In this document: positions 17,181 through 25,920 of the stretch, in pieces | How the letters are laid out: each line of letters starts with the position of its first letter | How positions within the stretch are numbered: the stretch's first letter is position 1 | From: Clostridia bacterium | Lineage (GTDB): Bacteria; Bacillota; Clostridia; Oscillospirales; Acutalibacteraceae | DNA length: 64,000 nt | Assembly (NCBI GenBank): GCA_017410325.1 | Contig: JAFQRA010000019.1 | Coordinates: 50,519 to 114,518 of the forward strand | Direction of reading: 5' to 3' | Made by a program: the position numbers and the translations under genes | The notes under the pieces: model-generated | Database searches by the model: none | What the model saw: only the letters and a program-made list of their open reading frames with translations | Told to the model about the DNA's origin: nothing

Positions 17181-17921
17181 AGAAATTTGTGTTACAGGAA
17201 GAATAGAGCCTATATCAATCAGCTCACCGCCGAAAAGCGGATGGGGATAAACGTTACGCTCACGCAGAAACGAATCAATCTGCGCATAATCAGTGTGCTT
17301 TGTTATATCTCCGCAAAAAGCAAGCATATTCTCGGAAAGCTTGCCGCAGCATCCGCCGATAAAGCCTGTATCAAACCCATCAAGCTTAATGCAGTCTTTT
17401 TTAACAAGCAACGCATCAAGTCCGTAATTAATCGCGGCGGAGTAAATTGAATAATCATCGGTTATCAGCGAATTGTCATCAACGGGTATGCAAGAGCATT
17501 TTGCATAGCCTTGTTTTACGTCGATTACAGTTTTTCCTTGCTTAAGAAATTCGGGGGTATTATCACTTTTGCAAATTATGAAATTTCCGATGAAACAGCA
17601 ATTAAGTAATATGTCAGAAGGATATTCGGGTTTTAACTCAACTTCGTCGTCAAGACAGACCAATCCTAATTTTTCAAGTTCATTAAGCAATGAAGCTTGA
17701 CCAGCCTCAACAGAAAAACGCCCGTTTCCGCAATAAGCGAAAAGCATATCGGTATGACAGCGCAGCGGATACAAAACATTTTCGCAACTTGATACCGTAA
17801 CGGGTACAACATCCAGCTCATTCATTGCCGAAACAACCCGTGAATACTGCGGAGAGACAACAGCGTGAACTACCTTACCATCCGGTAAATTCGGCTTTGA
17901 CAAAAATGAGTAATTCATCAT
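17166..17921 (-). CDS. Conserved protein of unknown function, possibly guanidino-modifying-enzyme (GME) fold
   Basis: 251 residues, cytoplasmic by composition. It resembles, from memory only, a clostridial domain-of-unknown-function family (DUF6873) linked to the pentein/GME fold of amidinotransferases and deiminases. Supporting but not conclusive features are the repeated short beta-alpha pattern, a His-Thr-Asp in CHTDMLFAYCG, and a late cysteine pair in FIGGCCGKL before FCGD. These could act like the pentein His and Cys. It overlaps the radA stop by four bases, so it is the last gene of the PBP-ruvX-vanZ-cwlD-radA operon. No function is claimed. Confidence 0.6.
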   Translation of the reverse strand: MMNYSFLSKPNLPDGKVVHAVVSPQYSRVVSAMNELDVVPVTVSSCENVLYPLRCHTDMLFAYCGNGRFSVEAGQASLLNELEKLGLVCLDDEVELKPEYPSDILLNCCFIGNFIICKSDNTPEFLKQGKTVIDVKQGYAKCSCIPVDDNSLITDDYSIYSAAINYGLDALLVKKDCIKLDGFDTGFIGGCCGKLSENMLAFCGDITKHTDYAQIDSFLRERNVYPHPLFGGELIDIGSILPVTQISKPHP

Positions 17922-19279
17922 TTCACAAGCGCCTCAAAAGCCTCGCGTATGTTGCGTACACCGATAATTTCAGTATCACCGCTTATATCAGACGAAAGAT
18001 TCTTAAGGTTATGCCGCGGAATAATACACCTTGAAAAGCCGAGTCTTATCGCTTCTTTGACACGCTGTTCGCAGTTGTTGACGCCTCTGATTTCACCAGC
18101 AAGGCCGATTTCGCCGAAAGCCAGTGTATCATCCGCAACCACCGTATCCTTCAGGCTTGAAACAAGTGCCATGGCTACGGAAAGGTCAGTTGCGGGCTCA
18201 TCAATTTTAAGTCCGCCGACAATATTGATATATGTATCCATATTGCCGAAAAAATAACCGGCTTTTTTTTCTAAAACGGCTAATATCATTGCCGCACGGT
18301 TATAATCAAAACCAGTACACATTCTTCTGGGGTTGCCGAAGCCCGTCGGAGTTACCAGCGCCTGCACCTCAGCCATAATCGGGCGCGAGCCTTCGATAGT
18401 ACAGGCAATACACGAGCCCGAAGCGTTTTTGGGCTTACCCGAAATTAACATAAGTGACGGATTCTCAACCTCGGCCAGTCCCCTGTCACGCATTTCAAAT
18501 ACACCGATTTCATTGGTTGAGCCATAACGGTTTTTAACGGCACGAAGAATTCTGTAAGAGAAGTTTCTGTTGCCCTCAAAATACAAAACAGCATCGACAA
18601 TATGCTCAAGGACTTTAGGGCCCGCAATATTGCCGTCTTTATTAACATGACCGACAAGAACAATCGGAATACCGAGTGACTTTGCCGCGCGCATAAAGAC
18701 ATTTGCCGATTCTCTGACCTGTGTTACACTGCCCGGTGATGAATTAACATCCGCATAGTCCATAGTCTGTACCGAATCTACAAATACCAAATCGGGTTTA
18801 TTCTGGCGGATATACTCGGTTATGGCCAGAACATCCGTTTCACACATAATTAAAAGGCGCGAATTGTTAACGCCGAGGCGATCGGCCCTCAGTTTAATCT
18901 GATGTGCCGACTCCTCGCCGGAAATATACAGAATGTTTAATTTATCGTTGAGTGTTTTGCAAATCTGCAGCAGCAGAGTTGACTTGCCTATGCCGGGGTC
19001 ACCGCTTAAAAGAACGAGCGAGCCCTTTACAATGCCGCCGCCGAGCACACGGTCAAGCTCATTCATTCCGGTTGAATAACGAACGGAAACATCGTTTTGA
19101 ATTTCATTAAGCTTTTGTGCCGATGCGGCTCTGATGCTGCTTGCTCTGGCTGAGGTGCTTTGGGAAAGAATCTCCTCATTCATCATGTTCCACTCGCCGC
19201 AGCCGGGGCAGCAGCCGTACCACTTTGCGGATTCGTAACCGCAAGCAGAGCAAATATATAACGATTTTGCTTTAGCCAA
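17918..19279 (-). CDS. radA: DNA repair protein RadA (Sms)
   Basis: 453 residues. An N-terminal zinc finger has Cys10, Cys13, Cys24 and Cys27 (CSACGY, GCCPGC). The RecA-like core carries Walker A GDPGIGKST, the RadA-specific KNRYGS motif and a C-terminal Lon-like domain (GGLKIDEPATDLSVAMALVSS). RadA is a ring helicase that helps branch migration during homologous recombination. The neighbours cwlD upstream and an uncharacterised gene overlapping its end place it in the envelope/repair operon. Confidence 0.96.
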   Translation of the reverse strand: MAKAKSLYICSACGYESAKWYGCCPGCGEWNMMNEEILSQSTSARASSIRAASAQKLNEIQNDVSVRYSTGMNELDRVLGGGIVKGSLVLLSGDPGIGKSTLLLQICKTLNDKLNILYISGEESAHQIKLRADRLGVNNSRLLIMCETDVLAITEYIRQNKPDLVFVDSVQTMDYADVNSSPGSVTQVRESANVFMRAAKSLGIPIVLVGHVNKDGNIAGPKVLEHIVDAVLYFEGNRNFSYRILRAVKNRYGSTNEIGVFEMRDRGLAEVENPSLMLISGKPKNASGSCIACTIEGSRPIMAEVQALVTPTGFGNPRRMCTGFDYNRAAMILAVLEKKAGYFFGNMDTYINIVGGLKIDEPATDLSVAMALVSSLKDTVVADDTLAFGEIGLAGEIRGVNNCEQRVKEAIRLGFSRCIIPRHNLKNLSSDISGDTEIIGVRNIREAFEALVK

Positions 19280-19285
19280 ATTTTA

Positions 19286-19990
19286 TCACTCCAGATAATT
19301 TAAAATTCCTTGCATTATTGATAAAGCCATCTGTGTCTGATAGCTGTCTGTTTTTAACTTTTCCGCTTCGCTTTCGTTTGACATAAAACCGCATTCAACC
19401 ATAACCGCAGGCAACGTACAATTATACAATAAGTAGATATCGGAGCCTACGGCTTTAATTTTTCTGTTGTTGTCGGGCTGTAAGCCGTTAACAACACTGT
19501 CCTGAATTGACTGAGCAAGAATTTTGCTTTTCGGTGAATTGGTTGAATAAAACACCTGTGCACCGCTGTACTTCGGCACGGAATAATAATTTTGATGAAT
19601 GCTTACAAGTATAGATTCAGGATAGCTTTCGGCAACCTCCAGCCTTTTTCTGATATCCGAAACCTTGCGCGCCCTGATTGTTGAAAGAGAATTATCCCCT
19701 ATCAGCGCATCGTCATTACGAAGCATAACCGTTTTATAACCCGAGGCAACGAGCAACAGATTAAGCTTACGGGCAATCGAAAGGTTTATATCCTTTTCTT
19801 TTGTTCCGTCTGCCGCACTTGTGCCGCCGTCCATACCACCGTGGCCCGCGTCAACAATAATATAAAAGCCTTTGTTTTCGGGACTAGCGGAAACCAAGTC
19901 GGTTTTGTCGGCTATCCGAGTTAACAATAAACAACATCCTATTACGGCACAAGCAGAGAAAAATCCAACAAATAAACGCTTCATAAACAC
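19286..19990 (-). CDS. cwlD: N-acetylmuramoyl-L-alanine amidase CwlD
   Basis: 234 residues. One N-terminal membrane/signal helix (about 4-24) is followed by an Amidase_3 domain with zinc ligands in DAGHGGMDGG, the later VSIHQNYY and the catalytic Glu in VMVECGFMSN. The length and lack of binding repeats fit CwlD, the sporulation amidase that removes stem peptides so that muramic delta-lactam can form in the cortex. Together with yabP and yabQ it is good evidence for endospore formation. Confidence 0.9.
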   Translation of the reverse strand: MFMKRLFVGFFSACAVIGCCLLLTRIADKTDLVSASPENKGFYIIVDAGHGGMDGGTSAADGTKEKDINLSIARKLNLLLVASGYKTVMLRNDDALIGDNSLSTIRARKVSDIRKRLEVAESYPESILVSIHQNYYSVPKYSGAQVFYSTNSPKSKILAQSIQDSVVNGLQPDNNRKIKAVGSDIYLLYNCTLPAVMVECGFMSNESEAEKLKTDSYQTQMALSIMQGILNYLE

Positions 19991-20027
19991 ACCCCGTAAA
20001 TAGGTATGTTTACATTCTGTTTTTAAT

Positions 20028-20888
20028 TCAGCCCCAAAAGCAGTTAATTCTTCCCTTGGTGGCCTTATTTATTGTTGCGTCCGCAACAGTGCCAAGTAAA
20101 GCGCCGAGCCAAAAGCCGAGAGAATTCATCATCATATCGTCAAATTCGCAATAACCGTTCTGAAGCCAATACTGTGAAAATTCAAGCAGCGAGAAAGCCG
20201 CAAGCGGAAACACAGCAATTACAATCATTCTGAGAAGTTTTTTATGTTTTTTTAGCCGAAGGTGAAAAATAACGCCAAGAGGTGTAAAATAAAGAAGATT
20301 GCCGAAGAACATCATAAATACCTCGTAGGGTATTCTTGAATAATCTGAAATATATTCCTTTATTGTATTAAACGGCACGAAATTCAGCGGATATACTCCT
20401 CTTTCAAGTCTGATAAGCACAAACGAATATATAAGCAAAAACGCGTAGAAAAGAACAAAGGCGGCTGAGCTTGTTTTAAAAAACTTGTTATAGTTTTTTG
20501 AAGAATTTTTGACCGCAAGACGGTTAACCGCAAAATAAGCAGACGAGGCAAACCAGATTGTGCCGACCATAAGCAGTTTATCAAAATAAAAAAAGTCAAT
20601 CCATTTCCCGGGAAAACCGTGTAAGAATTGCAGTTCAAGCTCTTTTATCAAAGCAAAGATGCCCCAGAAAACAACAAAAAGCAGTAATCCGTAACCGCAG
20701 ACAGCCTCACCTTTATGAACTAAAGACAACAAAAAACTTATCAGTATTCCGCCTGAAAGACAAAGCAAAACAGGTTTGACTATAAGACCCGTCATATTGA
20801 ACGCAGGCACTGACAGCAGCACGAAAGCTGCGGCGGTCAGAAGAACTTCTATTCTGATTAATAAATTAGGGTTTATTTTATTGAGCAT
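20028..20888 (-). CDS. VanZ-like family membrane protein
   Basis: 286 residues from the ATG at 20886-20888, one base after the ruvX stop (TAAGATG), which suggests coupled translation; a longer upstream frame would overlap ruvX. About seven membrane helices. The VanZ hallmark is the segment VYPLNFVPFNTIKEY followed by NLLYFTPLGVIF and later EFSQYWLQ, then FDDMMMNSLGFWLG. VanZ-like proteins are linked to glycopeptide (teicoplanin) tolerance or unknown envelope roles. Its place between ruvX and cwlD fits an envelope role. It is not evidence of vancomycin resistance. Confidence 0.85.
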   Translation of the reverse strand: MLNKINPNLLIRIEVLLTAAAFVLLSVPAFNMTGLIVKPVLLCLSGGILISFLLSLVHKGEAVCGYGLLLFVVFWGIFALIKELELQFLHGFPGKWIDFFYFDKLLMVGTIWFASSAYFAVNRLAVKNSSKNYNKFFKTSSAAFVLFYAFLLIYSFVLIRLERGVYPLNFVPFNTIKEYISDYSRIPYEVFMMFFGNLLYFTPLGVIFHLRLKKHKKLLRMIVIAVFPLAAFSLLEFSQYWLQNGYCEFDDMMMNSLGFWLGALLGTVADATINKATKGRINCFWG

Positions 20889-20889
20889 C

Positions 20890-21306
20890 TTATTTACGCT
20901 TTCTGCTGTCAATAAAGCTTTGAAGTATTTCAACCGCCGCGGCCGCATCAACGATAGTTTTGTGCTGTTTTTCACGCTTACCTGCTGCCTGAAGCTGTCT
21001 GTGCGCTATAACGCTGGTAAGCCGTTCATCCCACATAACGGTTTCAACGCCGCAAGCTTCCTTGAGATGCTCGGCAAACTGAGTGCAGGCTTCAGCCCTG
21101 AAGCCGAGCGAGCCGTCCATATTTTTCGGAAGACCGACAACAATCAGCTCCGGCTTTTTTGTTTTAACGATATCGGTAATTGCAGTGATGAGCTTAGGCT
21201 CATACTTTTCATTAATAACCGCTACGGGAGAAGCGAGCATTTCCAGCTTGTCACAAATTGCAAGCCCCGTTCTTACATCGCCGTAATCAACGCTTAAAAT
21301 AACCAT
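20890..21306 (-). CDS. ruvX: Putative pre-16S rRNA nuclease / Holliday junction resolvase-like RuvX (YqgF)
   Basis: 138 residues with an RNase H-like fold: ILSVDYGDVRTGLAICD (first catalytic Asp), IVVGLPKNMDGS, WDERLTS and a final Asp in VDAAAAVEIL. YqgF proteins process 16S rRNA 5' ends in E. coli. The start is uncertain: ATG at 21304-21306 or TTG six bases upstream. Neither has a normal ribosome site, and the only GGAGG nearby is locked in the base of the hairpin at 21316-21344. Confidence 0.9.
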   Translation of the reverse strand: MVILSVDYGDVRTGLAICDKLEMLASPVAVINEKYEPKLITAITDIVKTKKPELIVVGLPKNMDGSLGFRAEACTQFAEHLKEACGVETVMWDERLTSVIAHRQLQAAGKREKQHKTIVDAAAAVEILQSFIDSRKRK

Positions 21307-21315
21307 TTTCAAATT

Positions 21316-21344
21316 GAGGGACTGTTTGGTGAAAACAGTCCCTC
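21316..21344 (-). other. Perfect 12-base-pair hairpin between PBP and ruvX genes
   Basis: GAGGGACTGTTT / AAACAGTCCCTC around a 5-base loop, 10 bases before the ruvX start and 12 bases after the PBP stop. There is no T-run on the minus strand (AATTTGAAAA follows), so it is a poor terminator. It contains the only GGAGG-like sequence near ruvX. Confidence 0.6.
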
Positions 21345-21356
21345 CGACCTTTCTGT

Positions 21357-23561
21357 TTAATTTATGGGAAGTAAACCGCCAAGAGAATCGATGACATTTG
21401 TTATTTCTTCAAGTATTCCGCCGTCATCCTTATCAGATTTGTGAGGTGTCCCCTTACAGCTCGTACAGGTTTTGGGCAGATTCTTTACTGAATACCAGCC
21501 CGTAGCCGTTGATGAACAGTTTTCACCTGCAAGAAGACCCGTTTTGGTGCAGTATTTCTTTTCAGTCGTGAGGCTGGATTTCGGGAAAGACTTATCAGGC
21601 AGGCCCTTATGCGCTCTGTTCATAATTTCGGCAAAGAGCTTACCCGAGGGGTTTCCGCTAACGTTAGAGACCGTTTTGTTAAGGTCGTAGCCGTACCAGA
21701 CAGCCGCAACATAATAAGGCGTACCGCCGACAAACCAACGGTCATAATCGTCTGACGTAGTACCGGTTTTGGCCATAGTCTGGAAGCCGCTGACCTTGTA
21801 GCGGGTACCCGTACCGACGCTTGAGGTTGTAACAGTCTGAAGAAGCTCGCACATTATATCGGCAGTTTCGGCACTGATGGACTGAACGCCGTTATTGGTC
21901 GTGTTATCAAAATAAACTGTTGAACCGTCGCTGTTTGTTACTTTATAGTAGCAGAACGGCTCGTGATAAACGCCGCCGTTGCCGAAAACCGCATAGGCCG
22001 CCGCCATTTCAAGCGTGGTAATACCAACGTTCATAGCGCCCGTTGCCAGCGGTGCAGGTGCTACGTCTGCCTGCGGATTGGCAGTAGAAATCATAAATCT
22101 TTCGGTGAGGTACTGATAAGATTTTTTGAGGCCCAGATCATAATAAGCAATTCTTGCGGGAACAGTATTGAGCGAACGGGCAAGAGCATTCTGTACGGTT
22201 ACGGAAGCACCCGTGCCCTTATCGCCGGTGTAGTTTTTAGGCCACTGTTTGCCCTGATAAGCAAAGGCTTTGTCAAGATAAAGCGTTGACCAGGTCAGAA
22301 TACCCTCTTCAACGGCAGGTGCGTAAACGCTGAGCGGTTTAATGGATGAACCGGGCTGTCTGGGTGAATCGGAGGCACGATTAAGACCTCTGTTCCTCGT
22401 CTTTTCACCGGCTTCACCGCAGATTGCAACAACCCTGCCCGAATAATCCATAATAGTGATAGCGGACTGTGCTTTGACATCCTTGCCCGATTCGTTCGGG
22501 AAGGTCTTGCGGTTATAGTAAACGTCTTCGACGATTTCCTGTATTTCGGGGTCAACGGCGGCATAAATCTTAAGGCCGCCGTAATATATCTTCTGTGTTG
22601 CCTGGCGCTCTGTCATATCGTACTCGTTCATAAACTGATCGTACAGACAGTCAACGATATAGTCGGTGTAAAAGCTCCAGATATCGGAAGTGCCCGTGGC
22701 TTTTTCTTCTTCCTTTTTCTTGTCGGGCACGTAGTTTTCGCTGTTAGTAAAAATTATTTCGTGTGCAACAGCTTCGTCATATAGCGCCTGGTCAATATAA
22801 CCTTCCTCAAGCATAGCTGTGAGGCATTTTTCTTCGCGTCGTTCCTCATTATCTTCAGGATTGATAAGCGGGTCATACTTGTACGGTGCTTTTGTTATGG
22901 AGGCAATACAAGCGGCTTCCGCAAGGTTGATTTGGGTTACATCCTTGCCGAAATATACCTCACAGGCGGTTTTTACGCCGTAGCAGCCCTCGCCGAGGTA
23001 AAGAGTATTAAGATATGCCTCAAGAATTTCGTCCTTGTCAAAATGCTTTTCAAGGTTAAGCGCATAGCATATTTCCTTGAATTTACGCACAAAGGTTGCA
23101 TCACGCTCATCGGTAAGGTTTTTAACGAGCTGCTGAGTAATCGTTGAGCCTCCGGTAGAAAGCTGGTCTTTGACGAAAACTGCAATAAAACGAATCCAGT
23201 CAACGCCCTTGTGCTTGGGGAAACGAGCATCCTCAAGCGCAATAAACGCATCCTGAAGGTGCTTGGGAATTTCATCAAGGCTGACGTAAATTCTGTTTTC
23301 CGTGCCGTGAAGGCGTTGCATTTCATAAATCTGACCGTCTTCATCGTAGGCGTAAATTATTGAGGTCTGGCTCTGATTGGCCTTGTAATCGTTAAGGTCA
23401 ATAACCATATCGCCGTTAACAACGGAAGACATATAAGCAAACACATAGCCGCAGACAATAATTGCCGTAAGCATACAAAAAGCAAGAACGGAAATAATAA
23501 CCGTCTTTTTGCTGATGCTCAGACTGCTCTTTTTCTTTACGTTATTTGAGTTTCCTTTCAT
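21357..23561 (-). CDS. Class A penicillin-binding protein (glycosyltransferase/transpeptidase, PBP1A-like)
   Basis: 734 residues from the ATG at 23559-23561 with GAGGTG upstream. A short cytoplasmic tail and one membrane helix (about 20-45) precede the GT51 domain (EDARFPKHKGVDWIR near 108, GGSTITQQLVKNL). The transpeptidase domain has SSIK near residue 407 (catalytic Ser), SLN in ARSLNTVP and KTG near 597. The enzyme polymerises and cross-links peptidoglycan at the outer membrane face. The cysteine-rich C-terminus (CTKTGLLAGENC, CTSCKG) is common in clostridial PBPs. Confidence 0.95.
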   Translation of the reverse strand: MKGNSNNVKKKSSLSISKKTVIISVLAFCMLTAIIVCGYVFAYMSSVVNGDMVIDLNDYKANQSQTSIIYAYDEDGQIYEMQRLHGTENRIYVSLDEIPKHLQDAFIALEDARFPKHKGVDWIRFIAVFVKDQLSTGGSTITQQLVKNLTDERDATFVRKFKEICYALNLEKHFDKDEILEAYLNTLYLGEGCYGVKTACEVYFGKDVTQINLAEAACIASITKAPYKYDPLINPEDNEERREEKCLTAMLEEGYIDQALYDEAVAHEIIFTNSENYVPDKKKEEEKATGTSDIWSFYTDYIVDCLYDQFMNEYDMTERQATQKIYYGGLKIYAAVDPEIQEIVEDVYYNRKTFPNESGKDVKAQSAITIMDYSGRVVAICGEAGEKTRNRGLNRASDSPRQPGSSIKPLSVYAPAVEEGILTWSTLYLDKAFAYQGKQWPKNYTGDKGTGASVTVQNALARSLNTVPARIAYYDLGLKKSYQYLTERFMISTANPQADVAPAPLATGAMNVGITTLEMAAAYAVFGNGGVYHEPFCYYKVTNSDGSTVYFDNTTNNGVQSISAETADIMCELLQTVTTSSVGTGTRYKVSGFQTMAKTGTTSDDYDRWFVGGTPYYVAAVWYGYDLNKTVSNVSGNPSGKLFAEIMNRAHKGLPDKSFPKSSLTTEKKYCTKTGLLAGENCSSTATGWYSVKNLPKTCTSCKGTPHKSDKDDGGILEEITNVIDSLGGLLPIN

Positions 23562-23723
23562 TGTGACACCTCGATTAATCGTGAACAAGTATATTAAGCC
23601 ATATTAATCCTCTTTATTATAACATAGTTTTCTAAAAAATAAAGTATAATTTTAAAATATCTTTAATAATCACCGTCAATCCGTGCAATACTTCTGATAA
23701 AACAAAAAACTACAGGTGGTTTT

Positions 23724-24035
23724 ATGAAGCATAAACTGATTTTGGTATTAACAATGTGCCTGAGTATCGGCGTGCTTATCGGCGCGGTTTTAAAGCAGGA
23801 AAACAGTGAACAAAAAAATATATCCGACAGCGAAAATACAGCCGTCGGATATAAATATACCGTAAAAGAATATAACGGGAACGTTGCCGTGTTCAGCTTC
23901 GGCAGCACCTACCCGATTGAGGTGCTCGAATGTCCGCTGAAATCACTGCCCGATAACGAAGCGCAAAGGCTTACGGCAGGAATAGACATCCAAACTGATG
24001 ATGAATTGCAGCAGCTTATTGAAGCGTACGATTAG
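23724..24035 (+). CDS. BofC C-terminal-domain-like secreted/membrane-anchored protein
   Basis: 103 residues with AGGTGG before the ATG. An N-terminal hydrophobic segment (about 4-22) acts as signal or anchor. The rest, YKYTVKEYNGNVAVF, then SLPDNEAQRLTAGIDIQTDDELQQLIEAYD, matches from memory the BofC C-terminal-like domain widespread in clostridia. BofC itself restrains pro-sigma-K signalling in Bacillus, but most small relatives have no known role. It is divergent from the PBP gene and its last bases overlap the convergent aminotransferase gene. Confidence 0.7.
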   Translation: MKHKLILVLTMCLSIGVLIGAVLKQENSEQKNISDSENTAVGYKYTVKEYNGNVAVFSFGSTYPIEVLECPLKSLPDNEAQRLTAGIDIQTDDELQQLIEAYD

Positions 24036-25249
24036 TTCTGGCGGTAATCCTTGAGGAAATCGCCGAGGTCGCGCATAGCCTTTGCAATCTTCTCGGGCTC
24101 GGGAAGCATAACGATGCGGAAGTGGTCGGGCTTATCCCAGCTGAAGCCTCTGCCGGGAATAATCATAACGTTCTTGCTGTGAAGATAATCCATAGCAAAC
24201 TGCTGGTCATCCGTAATGTTGAACTTCTTGATATCGAGCTTGGGGAATATGTAGAAAGCGGCGCTGTTCTTGACGAAGGAAATGCCGTCAATCTTTTCAA
24301 GCTCACGGCAGGTAGCCTCTCTCTGCTCGTAAAGACGTCCGCCGGGAACAATCATTTCGCGTGTGCTCTGCGGGTCGTTGAGTGCGGCAGGAATAACGAG
24401 CTGCATAAGTGCGTTTGCACAAAGGCGCATTGCGGAAAGCTGAACAAGACCTGCGATAAAGTCCTTTGCATTTTCCTTAGCACCGCTGACAACCATCCAG
24501 CCGCAACGGAAGCCGCAGATGATGTGTGACTTTGAAAGACCATTCATCGTGCAGACAAGCAGGTCGGGAGCAAGGGTAGCGGTTGAAATATGCTCAAGGT
24601 CGTCCATAACGAGTCTGTCATAAATTTCGTCGGAGAAAATTACGAGCTGATGCTCACGTGCAACGGAAACAAGCTCCTCAAGCACTTCCTTGGGGTAAAG
24701 AGCACCCGTGGGGTTGTTGGGGTTGATGATTACAAGAGCCTTTGTCTTGGGTGTGATTTTGGACTTGATATCGTTGATATCGGGGTACCAGTTTGCTTCT
24801 TCGTCACAGATATAATGTACGGGCTTTGCACCTGCAATCCACACGGAATTTGTCCAGAGTGAATAGTCGGGCGCGGGAACAAGAATTTCATCGCCGTAGT
24901 TGAGCAGAGCGGTGAGAGCCATTGTTACAAGCTCGCTGACACCGTTGCCGATAAACACATCGTCGGGTGTAATTCCTTCAATACCCTTGCCCTTGTGATA
25001 ATCGCAGATTGATTCTCTTGCATCGGGCATACCCTTGAGGTCGCAGTAAGCAACAGCCTTGTCAGCGTTGTTGAGAAGTGCGTTTCTTACGCTGTCGGGC
25101 ATACCGAAATCAAACGTTGCAGGGTTACCGGTGTTAAGACGAAGAACGTCGATACCCTCTTTTCTCATTCGCATAGCCTCGACAAATACGGGGCCTCTGA
25201 TATCGGAATGTACGTTTGCCAGCTTGTCGGATCTTAATATCTCTCTCAT
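24032..25249 (-). CDS. PLP-dependent aminotransferase, alanine transaminase (AlaA)-like
   Basis: 405 residues of fold type I aminotransferase. The PLP lysine is Lys240 in NGLSKSHIICGFRCGW. NPNNPTG (177-182), SDEIYDRLV and the substrate-binding FRIVMLP are in place. Sequence features (LRLNTGNPATFDFGMP, FSWDKPDHFRIV) fit the AlaA/YfbQ group, which makes alanine from pyruvate and glutamate. It appears monocistronic; AT-rich DNA upstream carries the terminator of the next locus. Confidence 0.9.
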   Translation of the reverse strand: MREILRSDKLANVHSDIRGPVFVEAMRMRKEGIDVLRLNTGNPATFDFGMPDSVRNALLNNADKAVAYCDLKGMPDARESICDYHKGKGIEGITPDDVFIGNGVSELVTMALTALLNYGDEILVPAPDYSLWTNSVWIAGAKPVHYICDEEANWYPDINDIKSKITPKTKALVIINPNNPTGALYPKEVLEELVSVAREHQLVIFSDEIYDRLVMDDLEHISTATLAPDLLVCTMNGLSKSHIICGFRCGWMVVSGAKENAKDFIAGLVQLSAMRLCANALMQLVIPAALNDPQSTREMIVPGGRLYEQREATCRELEKIDGISFVKNSAAFYIFPKLDIKKFNITDDQQFAMDYLHSKNVMIIPGRGFSWDKPDHFRIVMLPEPEKIAKAMRDLGDFLKDYRQN

Positions 25250-25344
25250 TTTTCATCGCTCCGTTTCAAAAATATAAGTTTATTATACGAGCTTTATTTT
25301 CATTGTCAATATTTTATTCAAATAAAATATTCCGCATAAAAAAG

Positions 25345-25368
25345 CTGTCCCGCTTTTGGGCGGGACAG
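25345..25368 (-). terminator. Strong terminator of the small-protein locus
   Basis: Perfect 9-base stem CTGTCCCGC / GCGGGACAG with a 6-base loop, followed on the minus strand by CTTTTTTA. A second inverted repeat, AATGAGTTG / CAACTCATT, lies just upstream at 25374-25405. Confidence 0.85.
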
Positions 25369-25373
25369 TCTGT

Positions 25374-25405
25374 AATGAGTTGCCTCGTAATCAAGACAAC
25401 TCATT
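25374..25405 (-). other. Inverted repeat next to the terminator
   Basis: AATGAGTTG at 25374-25382 and CAACTCATT at 25397-25405 pair perfectly around a 14-base loop. It is transcribed just before the terminator at 25345-25368 and may be a 3'-end structure of the small-protein mRNA. Confidence 0.4.
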
Positions 25406-25455
25406 ATAAAGTTTAGTCAATCATAAAACCGTCCTCTGATTGTTCTGACTGTTTT

Positions 25456-25818
25456 TTACAATTGCCAGTAAAATTCATTAAACCATGTGCGTGGAGTAAA
25501 TAATTTTTTGTTCTTGCAATGAGATATATACCAGAACAAAAATAACAGCGATATTACTGCATGTGTTGCTTCGATATATTCCCAAAATGCACTGATTATA
25601 CTGCCGTTAGAGGAAATAATATGTGCTGACAAAATCAAAATCGCACATATCCAAAAAACTAAAAAGAACAAAAAGAGAGAAACTAAAAGTTTGCTGTATG
25701 AAGAATTCTTTAATTCTTTTCTGTCAAGAGCATATAAACATAGTGTTTTATAAAAGAAACCGTGCTTTTTTCTGTAATTTCGGCGTTGAGATTTTGATTT
25801 GTCAATAAAAAAAAACAT
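25456..25818 (-). CDS. Small membrane protein of unknown function (probable main part of a frameshifted gene)
   Basis: 120 residues with a basic N-terminus (DKSKSQRRNYRKKHGFF), two membrane helices (about 43-68 and 82-100) and a basic tail. No family recognised. Codon use is AT-rich compared with neighbours. Its ATG has only a weak ribosome site and overlaps the end of the 30-codon frame at 25802-25894. Removing one T from the T9 run at 25807-25815 would fuse both into one protein of about 149 residues with an extra N-terminal membrane helix and a strong AGGAGG site. It may therefore be phase-variable, broken or a sequencing error. Confidence 0.5.
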   Translation of the reverse strand: MFFFIDKSKSQRRNYRKKHGFFYKTLCLYALDRKELKNSSYSKLLVSLFLFFLVFWICAILILSAHIISSNGSIISAFWEYIEATHAVISLLFLFWYISHCKNKKLFTPRTWFNEFYWQL

Positions 25819-25894
25819 AGTTCAATACACTTCTCATTAATATTGGCAGTAATGCTATGCTACCAAACAAATAACAAATACTGGTAGTTTTCAA
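25802..25894 (-). CDS. Short 30-codon frame, likely the true N-terminus of the following membrane protein
   Basis: A TTG start lies nine bases after a strong AGGAGG (25904-25909). The peptide is mostly one hydrophobic helix, ending in a stop directly after the T9 run. With T8 it would continue in frame into the gene at 25456-25818. On its own it would be a tiny membrane peptide. Confidence 0.45.
   Translation of the reverse strand: MKTTSICYLFGSIALLPILMRSVLNYVFFY
25807..25815 (-). repeat. Nine-base homopolymer (T9 on the coding strand) at a frame break
   Basis: Run of nine A on the plus strand inside the overlap of two minus-strand frames. Changing its length by one decides whether the frames are fused. 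Confidence 0.8.
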
Positions 25895-25920
25895 ACAAGA
25901 TTACCTCCTGATATGATAGA

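Noticed and set aside
20028-20888. Vancomycin-resistance determinant
   Set aside because: VanZ-like proteins are widespread without vanA/vanX; none of those genes is present here.
25374-25405. Attachment site for an integrated element
   Set aside because: The inverted repeat is next to a terminator; no integrase and no matching second copy are seen in the window.
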